Shown here in pieces: positions 15,649 to 23,909 of a DNA stretch of 34,883 nucleotides. This DNA comes from Gammaproteobacteria bacterium. GTDB lineage: Bacteria > Pseudomonadota > Gammaproteobacteria > Pseudomonadales > Azotimanducaceae. A model generated the notes under the pieces. That model worked only from the letters and a program-made list of their open reading frames with translations. It did not search any database and was not told the origin of the DNA. Location: the NCBI GenBank assembly GCA_024640825.1, contig JAHEEG010000001.1, forward strand, positions 1 through 34,883, written 5' to 3'. The position numbers and the translations under genes are program-made. Position 1 is the first letter of the stretch. Each line of letters opens with the position of its first letter.

Positions 15649-17289
15649 TCAGTCGAGGCTGGTCGGCCGCCCCGGCCATTTGTAACCCGCCTTCACAACA
15701 ACCTCGATGACGGCCGGCCGGCCGTCACGCGTAGCCGAGATCGCCCGGTCGAGCGCGGGAATGAACTCATCCGGCTTCGTCACGCGCTGGCCGAGCGCAC
15801 CCAGGCTCTCGGCCATCACCGCGTAGTTGCCGCCGACGAAGTTAGCGCCGAAATCCGTGTGCGCGTCCACGAGGGAATCAGACTCTATCGCCATGATGCC
15901 GTTGTTGAATATCACAGTAATTATGCCGATGCGGTTGCGGGCCGCGGTTTCGATGTCCATGCCAACCATGCCGATGGCAGCATCGCCCATGATGTTGACG
16001 CAGATCTTATCCGGCTCCGCCAGCTTGGCGCCCATGATCGCACCGAGACCAAATCCGAGCTGGGTCGATTTCCCCCAGCCGATATAGCTGCGAGGCACTG
16101 GGGCTTCCCAGAATGAAATGATCTGCTCGCGAGGTGTTCCCGCGTCATGGGTGATGATGGTCTCCGCGCCATCCAGGTGCTTTAACATGTCACCGATGAT
16201 CCGGTACTGATTGATCGGCACCTCATCAGAGCTGAGTTCGGAAGCCCACTCGTCGAGAAAACCCCGCTTTGCCCGTGCGACTGCCTGCGCGCGCGGCCCG
16301 GCGCCACGATTCACGCCCAGTTCTTCCAGCCCCGCCAGCACCGCCTGGAGCGTCAACCGCGCATCGCCAACCAGAGCGTGATCGATGGCGTACTCCTTGT
16401 GAATGTCATCTTCGGACACCGTGGCCTGAATCATCACTTTGCCACCAGGCACGTTGGTCCCATAAGGTGTCCGCGTCAGACTGCTGCCGATGGCAAATAC
16501 GCAGTCGGCCTCGCGATAGATCTGCAGCAGGTGGGGCGGCTTGGTAATGGCGGAAGCGCCCACGGATAAGAGGTGATTCTCCGGGAACGCGCTCTTGCCG
16601 GGCATGGTAGTGATGACCGGCGCATCGAGCGCTTCAGCAAGGGCAACCAGCTCGTCCGTGGCCTGCGCGAAAAGCACGCCCTGCCCCACATGAAGCACCG
16701 GCCGTTCTGCCGCGGCCAGCGCCGCGACCGCGGCGGTTACCTCGCCCTGGTCGGGCGCGTAGCGCGAGCCGGAGACAGGCCGGTAGGCGAACTCGCCCTC
16801 GAGCTCGCCAAAAAGCGCGTCCTGCGCCGTTTCTACCAGCACGGGCCCGCCTTTGCCGGTACGCAACCGATAGAAAGCGTGCCGCAGGGCAGGAACCAGG
16901 CGACTGGTCTGGGTTACGTAGGTGGACCATTTGGTGACGTGGGCGTAGTTGTCACATGCGTTGAAGTTGGGCGTGATGCCGCGCTTGGTGGAGGCCTCAC
17001 CAGCGGGGATAAACAGCACCGGAACGTTGTCAGAAAACGCCTGAGCCGCTCCGGCAAACGCATTCTCGGCACCCGGCCCGTGCTGGCAGATGAACACGCC
17101 CAGGCGCTTGCCGTTGGTTACCCGACTGAAACCGTCGGCAATACCGAACCCCACCCGTTCCTGTCGACAGACGATAGGCCTGATGCCGACCTTCGCGCAG
17201 GCTTCAATGACCGGGTTGCGCGGATAGCAGGCGACGAACTCAACGCCTTCCGCCTTGAGAACCTGAGCGATAACGTCAAATCCCTTCAT
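15649..17289 (-). CDS. Thiamine pyrophosphate-dependent enzyme (acetolactate synthase / oxalyl-CoA decarboxylase superfamily)
   Basis: A 546-aa ThDP enzyme of the acetolactate synthase fold. The activating Glu is Glu44 in VCRQERVGFGIADGF. The central Rossmann domain spans roughly 185-330, and the ThDP/Mg motif starts GDAAIGMVG (435-443) and closes with FNNG (461-464). The family includes acetolactate synthase, oxalyl-CoA decarboxylase, 2-hydroxyacyl-CoA lyase, glyoxylate carboligase and sulfoacetaldehyde acetyltransferase. I cannot assign one. No regulatory small subunit gene is nearby, which argues against biosynthetic acetolactate synthase. The gene lies 47 bp after a class III CoA-transferase, the same pairing seen for formyl-CoA:oxalate transferase and oxalyl-CoA decarboxylase. 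The start has GAGGGGA at good spacing. It is the last gene of the GH3-led minus-strand group. Confidence 0.9.
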   Translation of the reverse strand: MKGFDVIAQVLKAEGVEFVACYPRNPVIEACAKVGIRPIVCRQERVGFGIADGFSRVTNGKRLGVFICQHGPGAENAFAGAAQAFSDNVPVLFIPAGEASTKRGITPNFNACDNYAHVTKWSTYVTQTSRLVPALRHAFYRLRTGKGGPVLVETAQDALFGELEGEFAYRPVSGSRYAPDQGEVTAAVAALAAAERPVLHVGQGVLFAQATDELVALAEALDAPVITTMPGKSAFPENHLLSVGASAITKPPHLLQIYREADCVFAIGSSLTRTPYGTNVPGGKVMIQATVSEDDIHKEYAIDHALVGDARLTLQAVLAGLEELGVNRGAGPRAQAVARAKRGFLDEWASELSSDEVPINQYRIIGDMLKHLDGAETIITHDAGTPREQIISFWEAPVPRSYIGWGKSTQLGFGLGAIMGAKLAEPDKICVNIMGDAAIGMVGMDIETAARNRIGIITVIFNNGIMAIESDSLVDAHTDFGANFVGGNYAVMAESLGALGQRVTKPDEFIPALDRAISATRDGRPAVIEVVVKAGYKWPGRPTSLD

Positions 17290-17336
17290 GTCTTCCCCTC
17301 TGTTCTACTGTTGAAGCGCGATGTCCCGACCTCGAC

Positions 17337-18536
17337 TCAGATAATGCCGCGGCTGTGCAGATCGGCCATCTCCGCCGGTGAGAGACCAAGGAGGCCCGCG
17401 TAGATCTCTGAATTGTGGGCCCCGAGTTCTGGACCGGGCCAGCGAATGCTGCCCGCGGTAGCCGACAGCCGAGGTACGACGTTCTGCATCTTCAGGTCCT
17501 TAAACCGCGGATGTGAAACGTCCACGATGGACTCTCTCGCCTGGAACTGAGGATCCGCAAGCATCTCGGGCGCCCGGAAAATGCGACCGGCGGGAACACC
17601 AAATTCCTCCAGCCGAGCCAGCAGATCGTCCGCACCCAGAGTCGTTGTCCAGGCTGCGATCAGCTCGTCCAGCGCCTGCTGGTGTTCTCCGCGGGCAGCG
17701 TGGTCCCGATAGCGAGGATCGCGCGCCAACTCCGATTTCCCCATGGCGTCACAAAGACGGCTGAACACGGAATCCTGATTCGCCCCCATTACGATCATCT
17801 CCCCATCGCTGGTTGGATAGACGTTTGAAGGCGCTATTTTAGGCAGGATGGACCCGCTGCGCTCACGAATGACGCCTGCTTCAGTGTACTCGGGAATCGT
17901 CGACTCCATCATCGCCAGCACCGCTTCATAGATCGCCGAATCGACGATCTGCCCCTGGCCGGTTCGATCCCGATGATGCAGCGCCGCCAGGGTGCCCACG
18001 CAGGCAAAGGTGGCCGCCAGCGAGTCTCCGATGGACAGGCCGACCCGGCTCGGCGGGCGATCAGGATCCCCTGCCAGATAGCGGATGCCGCCCATGGCCT
18101 CACCGATGGACCCATACCCCGCCCGCCGCGCATAGGGTCCGGTCTGCCCGAATCCGGAAACGCGCACCATGATGAGCTTTGGATTCACTGCAGCCAGATC
18201 CGCGTAACCGAGCGCCCATTTTTCCATGGTGCCCGGTCGAAAATTCTCAACGAGCACGTCGGCCTCGGCGACGAGGCGCTTGAGCAGGGCTTGCCCCTCG
18301 GGCTCTCGCAAATCCAAAGATACGCATTTCTTGTTGCGCCCGATCACCGACCACCACACCGGCAGGCCCTGGCCCCAGGACCGCATGGGGTCGCCCACGC
18401 CAGGGGGTTCCACCTTGATGACTTCAGCGCCCAGATCACCGAGCAGCTGGCCGCAGAAAGGTCCTGCAATGAGCTGTCCCAGCTCGAGCACACGCAGGTC
18501 GGCAAGGGGTCCCGATGTTTCCGACCCTTCGCTCAC
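17337..18536 (-). CDS. Class III CoA-transferase (CaiB/BaiF family)
   Basis: A 399-aa family III CoA-transferase expected to move CoA between carboxylic acids as an interlocked dimer. Landmarks are LADLRVLELGQLIAGPFCGQ at the N-terminus, LGAEVIKVEPPGVGDPMRSW, RNKKCVSLDLREPEG and VENFRPGTMEKWALG. The catalytic Asp171 lies in VGLSIGDSLAAT, matching Asp169 of formyl-CoA transferase, and TGQGQIVDSAIYEAVL follows. Length and motifs are complete. The start is GTG at 18536, overlapping the stop of the HMG-CoA-lyase-like gene by four bases (GTGA), so translation is coupled. With a lyase upstream and a ThDP enzyme downstream, it probably activates an organic acid for cleavage. The acid is unknown. Confidence 0.92.
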   Translation of the reverse strand: MSEGSETSGPLADLRVLELGQLIAGPFCGQLLGDLGAEVIKVEPPGVGDPMRSWGQGLPVWWSVIGRNKKCVSLDLREPEGQALLKRLVAEADVLVENFRPGTMEKWALGYADLAAVNPKLIMVRVSGFGQTGPYARRAGYGSIGEAMGGIRYLAGDPDRPPSRVGLSIGDSLAATFACVGTLAALHHRDRTGQGQIVDSAIYEAVLAMMESTIPEYTEAGVIRERSGSILPKIAPSNVYPTSDGEMIVMGANQDSVFSRLCDAMGKSELARDPRYRDHAARGEHQQALDELIAAWTTTLGADDLLARLEEFGVPAGRIFRAPEMLADPQFQARESIVDVSHPRFKDLKMQNVVPRLSATAGSIRWPGPELGAHNSEIYAGLLGLSPAEMADLHSRGII

Positions 18537-19549
18537 GGTGTCAATCCGGAGGCTGCAGTGCCCTGCGATTCCGTCTTGTTCCCCGGAGGAAAGCCGCCAG
18601 ATCGAAGCAGCATCGACGGCACCCGCTTGCCCAGTACACTCTCGAGCCAGGCGGCAGTCTCGATGAGCACATCCAGATCCACCCCTGTTTCAATACCCAT
18701 ACGGCCCAGCATGTACTGCAGATCCTCCGACGCGATATTGCCCGTGGCATTGGGCGCGAACGGACAGCCACCGATGCCGCCGATGCTGGCATCAAGGGTC
18801 TCCACGCCAGCCTGCAGAGCGGCGAAGGCGTTGGCCAGCCCGGTATTGCGAGTGTCGTGGAAGTGGCCTCGCAGAGGCATCCCGGGACCAAGAAGATCCC
18901 GCAGCGCGACGAAGGCTTCGAGCACCTGGCCAGGCACGCCAACGCCGACGGTATCGGCGAGCGCAATCTCTACCGGGCCTTCCTCGGCCAGGTACCCGGC
19001 AATTTCCAGTAACTTCGACAGCGCCACTTCGCCTTCGAAGGGACAGCCAAAGGCCACGGCGATGGTCGCCTGAGCCCGCAGACCTCGTTGCCGTGCGTCA
19101 CGGAGCACCCGACGCGCCATCGCAATGCAGGCCTGGACATCCATGCCCTGGTTGCGCTGCGCAAAGGCATCTGTCGCAGGCACCACAAGCCCCGCTTCAT
19201 CGAGACGCTCGGTAGCAAGCAGCCGCTCATACCCCCGCTGGTTGAGGACCAAGCCGGTGTAGATGACGTCACCACGCTGTGGCAAGCCGCTGCACACGGC
19301 TTCAGCGTCGGCCATCTGAGGCATCAACTTCGGATGTGCGAAGCTGGTGACCTCCAGCCGTCGCGCTCCCGCTTCAAGCGCGTGGTGGATGAGTGTGAGC
19401 TTGTCGTCTGTAGAGACCAGCGTGGACTCGTTCTGAAGACCGTCACGCGGGCTGACTTCCATGAGAGTTACGCCGCTACTCAGCAGCGATCTGTCAGCCA
19501 ATTTCTCAGTCAATTTCTCAGTCAATTTCTCAGTCAATTTTTCAGTCAT
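18533..19549 (-). CDS. Hydroxymethylglutaryl-CoA lyase-like enzyme
   Basis: Pyruvate-carboxyltransferase/HMGL-type TIM barrel of 338 aa. HMG-CoA lyase cleaves HMG-CoA to acetyl-CoA and acetoacetate in leucine breakdown. The catalytic residues are recognisable: Arg35-Asp36 in MEVSPRDGLQNE, the metal-binding HFHDTRNTG and the G-loop Cys in GGIGGCPFAPNATGNIASED, which matches the essential Cys266 loop of HMG-CoA lyases. Related acyl-CoA lyases acting on other 3-hydroxy acids look alike, and no methylcrotonyl-CoA carboxylase lies in this window, so substrate is open. The N-terminus is odd: residues 2-17 are four tandem TEKL units encoded by a 12-bp repeat. Its ATG lies inside the end of the GH3 gene (8-nt overlap, ATGACTGA), and its stop overlaps the CaiB/BaiF start. 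Confidence 0.88.
   Translation of the reverse strand: MTEKLTEKLTEKLTEKLADRSLLSSGVTLMEVSPRDGLQNESTLVSTDDKLTLIHHALEAGARRLEVTSFAHPKLMPQMADAEAVCSGLPQRGDVIYTGLVLNQRGYERLLATERLDEAGLVVPATDAFAQRNQGMDVQACIAMARRVLRDARQRGLRAQATIAVAFGCPFEGEVALSKLLEIAGYLAEEGPVEIALADTVGVGVPGQVLEAFVALRDLLGPGMPLRGHFHDTRNTGLANAFAALQAGVETLDASIGGIGGCPFAPNATGNIASEDLQYMLGRMGIETGVDLDVLIETAAWLESVLGKRVPSMLLRSGGFPPGNKTESQGTAASGLTP
19495..19542. repeat. Four tandem 12-bp repeats at the 5' end of the HMGL-like gene
   Basis: Four consecutive copies of CAGTCAATTTCT (plus strand) occupy 19495-19542; the two outer copies each have one change. On the coding strand they encode TEKL units at the very start of the lyase. The first base of the stop codon of the upstream GH3 gene falls on the edge of the array. 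Because 12 is a multiple of three, copy-number change would keep the reading frame. Confidence 0.9.
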
Positions 19550-21893
19550 GGTTAACCTCTACTTGAGTAGCCAACACCTGCTGCTGCTTCAGAGGGCGCT
19601 GCTCACCCTGAAGTACCAGGGTTGCACGCAACCGAATGTCCCGGCTGGAAGCTCCCACCATCAAGTCGACCTCTCCAGGGTCTACCACGTAGCGCATCTT
19701 TCGATCGTAATAGGCCAGCAGCGAAGCATCCAGATGGAAACGCACCCTGCAGGACGCCCCTGCGGACAGGGCGACGCGCTTGAAACCGGCCAGCTGCTGG
19801 ACCGGCCTGGCAACGTCAGCCACCTTGTCACGCACGTAAAGCTGGACAACCTCTTCGCCATCCCGATCAGAATCGTTGACCACAGTCACCCAGAGATCGA
19901 TGGCGCTGTAAACGTCTGCCGTATCCGGGCAGACCAACTCCGTGTAGGCAAAGCTGCTGTAGGACAAACCATGCCCGAAGGGATACAACGGGCGAGTAGG
20001 CAGGTCGATGTAGTCCCCAAGCGCCATGCTGCGGCCACCGCCGGACTTGTGGTTATAGTAGACGGGAACCTGGCCCACACTACGAGGCAGCGACACGGGC
20101 AGCCGACCGGCGGGATTGACCTCGCCGAACAGAATCCGTGCCAGAGCGCTGCCACCTTCCTCGCCAGGCAGCCACGCCATGATCAGGGCGTCGCAGTGTT
20201 CGACCTCTTGGGTCAGAGCAAAAGCTCGACCTCCGATCACTACCAGCACCACCGGGGTCCCGGTGGCAGCCACCTCCCTGATCAGCTCGGTCTGCATGCC
20301 CGTAAGAGACAGGTTCGCCGCGTCGCGAAACTCGCCGCTGGTGCAGTCCGGCAACAGGCCACTCCTGCCGCCCACGCAGACCACGGCCACATCAGCATCG
20401 CGCACGGCTCGCAGCGCGTCCGCAAAACCCGACCGTTCATCGCCACGCACGGCGCACCCGGGCACATAATCCACCTTCGCGAACGCTTCGATGCCCTGAC
20501 GCGGCGTTACCATATCGACAAAGTAGGGGCCTGGCCTGAAATCTCCATCCGCTCCTGGCGAGATATCCGTAGCCAGTTCTTCCCGCCGATACACAATCTC
20601 CGCGTGAGCCGGATAGTGATAGTCGCCGAGCAGCAGCCGCGGGTCATCAGCGGTCGGGCCAACAACCGCAACCCGGCATCCGGGCCGCAGAGGCAGGAGT
20701 CCGTCGTTCTTGAGCAGCACCACGGATTTTTCCGCAAGCTGCCTTGCCAGCAGCCGATGATCAGGCGTATCGAAAGCGGCATCTGCAGCCGCTGCATCAA
20801 CGTACGGTGCCTCGAAGAGGCCCAGCTGAAACTTGGCTTTCAAAACCCGGGTCAACGCGCGATCCACCAGCTTCTCGTCTACCGCCCCTTCCGCAACCAA
20901 GGCCTCCAGCGGCTCGCCGTAACAGTCGAGCGCCGGCAACTCCACGTCCAGCCCGGCGGCCAGCGCCATGGCAGCGGCAGCGCCTTTGTCTGATGCCACA
21001 CGATGATGGCGAACCAGCAGATCGACGCTGTAGTAATCGGCGACAACCAGACCTTGAAAGCCCAGCTCTTCCCGAAGCAGCTCATCGATAATCTCTTCGG
21101 CGCCGGCACAGGGAACACCATCCACGGAACTGTAGGAATTCATGATGCCCTGAAGGTTCGCCTCGCGGATGACGGCGGCAAAGGGTTCCGCATAGACCTC
21201 TCGCAGTTGGCGCGGTCCGAGGTGCACGGGCGCATGATTCATTCCGCCTTCGGGAAGCCCATAGCCGAGAAAGTGCTTGGCGGTTGCCATGACTCCCTGG
21301 CCGGGTTCGGCTCGCTGCAGGCCGCGCACGTAGGCGACCCCCATTCGTCCCGCCAGATAGGGGTCTTCACCAAACGTCTCTTCCAGCCGTCCCCACCGAG
21401 GATCTCGGGCGATGTCCAGCACCGGCGCGAGCGCCTGCCGCGCGCCGACCCCGAGCATCTCCTGACGGATCGCATCTGCCATCTGCCGCACCAGCTCCGG
21501 CTGGAAGGTGGCTGCCAGACCGATGGCCTGCGGATATTGCGTCGCGCCCCGAGCACAGAATCCTGCCAGGGCTTCCTCGTGAATGATGGCCGGGATTCCC
21601 AGGCGGGTCTCCTCCACCAGAAAGCGTTGGATCGCGTTGGCGAATGCGGCGTTTTCCGGGGGCTTGAGGCCAGTGTTGGCACCAATCCGGGTGATCTGCC
21701 CGATGCCCTCAGACAGGTGCTTTCGAGCCGTTTCGGCGTCGAACGCGGCATCGGCGGCGAGATCGCTCGACCAGACGCACCCCAGCTGGCGCAGCTTCTC
21801 GGTCAGCGTCATCCGGCCCAGCAGATCCCTCACCCGGGTGTCCACATCGAGATGCGCATCGAGGTAAGCCGGCCCGGCTTTTGATTTACTCAA
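19542..21893 (-). CDS. Glycoside hydrolase family 3 protein (beta-glucosidase/beta-xylosidase-like)
   Basis: Retaining exo-beta-glycosidase of family GH3, 783 aa from the chosen start. In order: a TIM-barrel domain with MTLTEKLRQLG, the block RDPRWGRLEETFGEDPYLAG, the substrate-binding KHFLGYG (about 206-212) and the nucleophile Asp286 in GLVVADYYSV. A flavodoxin-like second domain begins around LAEKSVVLLKNDGLLPL, and a C-terminal FnIII-like domain runs through VVQLYVRDKVADVARP. The pattern AAGLDVELPALDCYG is more typical of xylosidase/glucosidase-type members. There is no signal peptide, so it should act in the cytoplasm on imported oligosaccharides or glycosides. The start is placed at TTG 21893, with GGAGG 5 nt upstream; longer readings of the frame would run into glnS. 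It begins 61 bp after glnS and its end overlaps the HMGL-like start. Confidence 0.9.
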   Translation of the reverse strand: MSKSKAGPAYLDAHLDVDTRVRDLLGRMTLTEKLRQLGCVWSSDLAADAAFDAETARKHLSEGIGQITRIGANTGLKPPENAAFANAIQRFLVEETRLGIPAIIHEEALAGFCARGATQYPQAIGLAATFQPELVRQMADAIRQEMLGVGARQALAPVLDIARDPRWGRLEETFGEDPYLAGRMGVAYVRGLQRAEPGQGVMATAKHFLGYGLPEGGMNHAPVHLGPRQLREVYAEPFAAVIREANLQGIMNSYSSVDGVPCAGAEEIIDELLREELGFQGLVVADYYSVDLLVRHHRVASDKGAAAAMALAAGLDVELPALDCYGEPLEALVAEGAVDEKLVDRALTRVLKAKFQLGLFEAPYVDAAAADAAFDTPDHRLLARQLAEKSVVLLKNDGLLPLRPGCRVAVVGPTADDPRLLLGDYHYPAHAEIVYRREELATDISPGADGDFRPGPYFVDMVTPRQGIEAFAKVDYVPGCAVRGDERSGFADALRAVRDADVAVVCVGGRSGLLPDCTSGEFRDAANLSLTGMQTELIREVAATGTPVVLVVIGGRAFALTQEVEHCDALIMAWLPGEEGGSALARILFGEVNPAGRLPVSLPRSVGQVPVYYNHKSGGGRSMALGDYIDLPTRPLYPFGHGLSYSSFAYTELVCPDTADVYSAIDLWVTVVNDSDRDGEEVVQLYVRDKVADVARPVQQLAGFKRVALSAGASCRVRFHLDASLLAYYDRKMRYVVDPGEVDLMVGASSRDIRLRATLVLQGEQRPLKQQQVLATQVEVNHD

Positions 21894-21954
21894 CGATTCC
21901 TCCCCCGGACCCTGTGGCCAGGCCCTCTGTCCAGCCCATGCCGCTCGACTGCGA

Positions 21955-23586
21955 TCAGGGTTTCCAGCTGTCCCGAAGCGTGACGGTGCGATTGAATACG
22001 TTCTCCAGCTCGCTGTCCCGGCAGAAATAGCCGGTCCGCTCAAACTGAAAGCGTGTTTCCACGCTATCCATGATGGCAGGTTCAGCCCGGGCTTCCACCA
22101 CCCGCATGGATTCCGGATTGAGGTCCTGAAGGAAGGTAGAGCCCGACGGGGCCGGCTCCCGGAACAGCCTCTCGTATAAACGTACTCGAACTGGTACAGA
22201 CGCTTCCGCCGCTACCCAGTGTATGACCCCCTTGGGTTTTAGGCCGCTGGTATCGGCACCGCTTTTCGAATCGCGAAAGTAGCTGCATCGTAGCTCGGTG
22301 ATCCGACCGTCGAAGTCCTTGATCACTTCGTCGCAGCGGATGATGTACCCGTAACGCAGACGCACCATCTCTCCAGGTGACAGGCGCTTGAATTTCTTTG
22401 GGGGCACCTCGGCAAAGTCTTCCCGCTCGATGAAAAGGTTGGGGCCAAAGGGTATCGACCGGCGGCCCAGGTGATCCTGCTGGGGATGCCAGGGAGCTTC
22501 CAGCGTCTCATTGTCTTCGGCGTAGTTGGTCAGCGTCACCTTCAGCGGATCAAGCACCACCATAGCTCTCGGGCTGGCGCTTTCCAGATCCTGCCTGATG
22601 CAGAATTCCAGCAGGCTCATCTCGACAACGTTGTCCTGCTTGGTAACGCCAACACGCCGGCAGAAATCTCGAATGGCGCCAGGGGTCACGCCGCGACGGC
22701 GCAAGCCCGCAATGGTGGGCATCCGCGGGTCGTCCCAGCCGTCGACGCGATTTTCCTCGACGAGCCGCTGCAGCAGGCGCTTCGACATAACCGTGTATTC
22801 CAGCCCCAGCCGAGAAAACTCGATCTGCGGCGGATGGATGTTGACGTTGATATTGTCCAGCACCCAATCGTAAAGCGGGCGATGGTCCTCGAACTCCAGG
22901 GTGCACAGGGAGTGGGTGATGCCCTCCAGCGCGTCGCAGATGCAGTGCGTGTAGTCGTACATCGGGTAAATGCACCAGGTGTCACCGGTGCGCTGGTGGG
23001 TTGCATGGCGGATGCGATAGAGCACCGGATCACGCAGGTTGATATTGGGCGACGCCATGTCGATCTTCGCGCGCAGAACATGCGCCCCATCGGAAAACTC
23101 ACCGGCACGCATGCGCCGGAACATATCCAGATTCTCTTCGACCGCCCGGTTTCGATACGGGCTGTCCTGGCCCGGCTCAGTCAGCGTACCGCGTCCGGCA
23201 CGAATCTCCTCGCCGCTAAGGCTGCAGATGTAGGCCTTGCCGTCGCGGATCAGGTCTTCGGCGAAGTCATAGAGCTTCTGAAAATAATCGGAGGCGTGGG
23301 TCAGGCGGTCGCCCCAGTCGAAGCCCAGCCAGGCAACATCGCGAATGATTGCCTGCACATACTCGTCACTCTCTTTCTCCGGGTTTGTGTCGTCAAACCG
23401 CAGATAGGTAAAGCCGCCAAACTGCTCGGCGACCCCAAAGTTCAGGCAGATGGATTTTGCATGTCCAATGTGCAGATAGCCGTTGGGCTCGGGGGGGAAA
23501 CGGGTGACGACCTCTCCTTTGAGCTTGCCGGTGGCCAGATCCTCACTGATTCGCTGCCGGATGAAGTCTGTGGATTCCTCTTTCAT
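21955..23586 (-). CDS. glnS: Glutaminyl-tRNA synthetase
   Basis: Class Ib aminoacyl-tRNA synthetase that charges tRNA-Gln, 543 aa, close to E. coli GlnRS (about 554). The class I signature HIGH is at residues 39-42 within the block [20 protein letters not shown], and the second signature VMSKR is in [14 protein letters not shown]. The blocks [38 protein letters not shown] and [21 protein letters not shown] match E. coli GlnRS closely, and the C-terminal anticodon-binding beta-barrels are complete to VTLRDSWKP. The ATG at 23586 gives an N-terminus like homologues. A TTG at 23631 with AAGGGG 7 nt upstream is a possible longer start. A GlnRS of this kind supports a gammaproteobacterial origin. 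Confidence 0.97.
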   Translation of the reverse strand: MKEESTDFIRQRISEDLATGKLKGEVVTRFPPEPNGYLHIGHAKSICLNFGVAEQFGGFTYLRFDDTNPEKESDEYVQAIIRDVAWLGFDWGDRLTHASDYFQKLYDFAEDLIRDGKAYICSLSGEEIRAGRGTLTEPGQDSPYRNRAVEENLDMFRRMRAGEFSDGAHVLRAKIDMASPNINLRDPVLYRIRHATHQRTGDTWCIYPMYDYTHCICDALEGITHSLCTLEFEDHRPLYDWVLDNINVNIHPPQIEFSRLGLEYTVMSKRLLQRLVEENRVDGWDDPRMPTIAGLRRRGVTPGAIRDFCRRVGVTKQDNVVEMSLLEFCIRQDLESASPRAMVVLDPLKVTLTNYAEDNETLEAPWHPQQDHLGRRSIPFGPNLFIEREDFAEVPPKKFKRLSPGEMVRLRYGYIIRCDEVIKDFDGRITELRCSYFRDSKSGADTSGLKPKGVIHWVAAEASVPVRVRLYERLFREPAPSGSTFLQDLNPESMRVVEARAEPAIMDSVETRFQFERTGYFCRDSELENVFNRTVTLRDSWKP

Positions 23587-23909
23587 TACCTGCTTCACAA
23601 AATGGAGACCGCATTCTAGCCAATGCTGCAACGAGGTGCCCCTTTACTAGATCATCGGAAGGAATGAAGAGAACGACAGCATCGGCGGTGACCAAGACAA
23701 GGACCATGACAACAAGGTGACCTCCGCCCCGGACAGCCTCAGCAAGGGCGAAGACCTGGACTACCTGCCCGGCGTCGACGATGCTGGCCACCATACTACA
23801 GCCATTCATGACGAAAACCGCCGAGCAGCAGAAAGGCTAGACGAGCGATCCCGGGACGCGGCGACCGATCCCCCCTACAATCAAGCTTCCACCGTCCGGA
23901 ATCAGACGT
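23587..23909. other. Divergent intergenic region between glnS and the transglutaminase-like gene
   Basis: About 323 bases separate two divergent starts, so promoters for both are expected here. Frames are open on both strands. The plus frame is strongly acidic, while the minus frame (23809 down into glnS) is hydrophobic, with VVMVLVLVTADAVVLFI. That minus frame lacks a convincing ribosome binding site and would run about 44 bp into glnS in another frame, so I do not call it as a gene. Confidence 0.45.

Noticed and set aside
19461-20993. 510-codon plus-strand frame opposite the GH3 gene
   Set aside because: Antisense shadow; its N-terminal repeats merely mirror the 12-bp array, and the minus strand carries all GH3 motifs.
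21894-22043. Extended N-terminus of the GH3 protein
   Set aside because: It would overlap the end of glnS by about 90 bp and encodes a Pro/Arg/Ser-rich stretch; the TTG with GGAGG is better.
23543-23809. Hydrophobic 88-codon minus frame upstream of glnS
   Set aside because: It could be a small membrane protein, but it has no clear ribosome binding site, runs into glnS in another frame, and shows no family resemblance.
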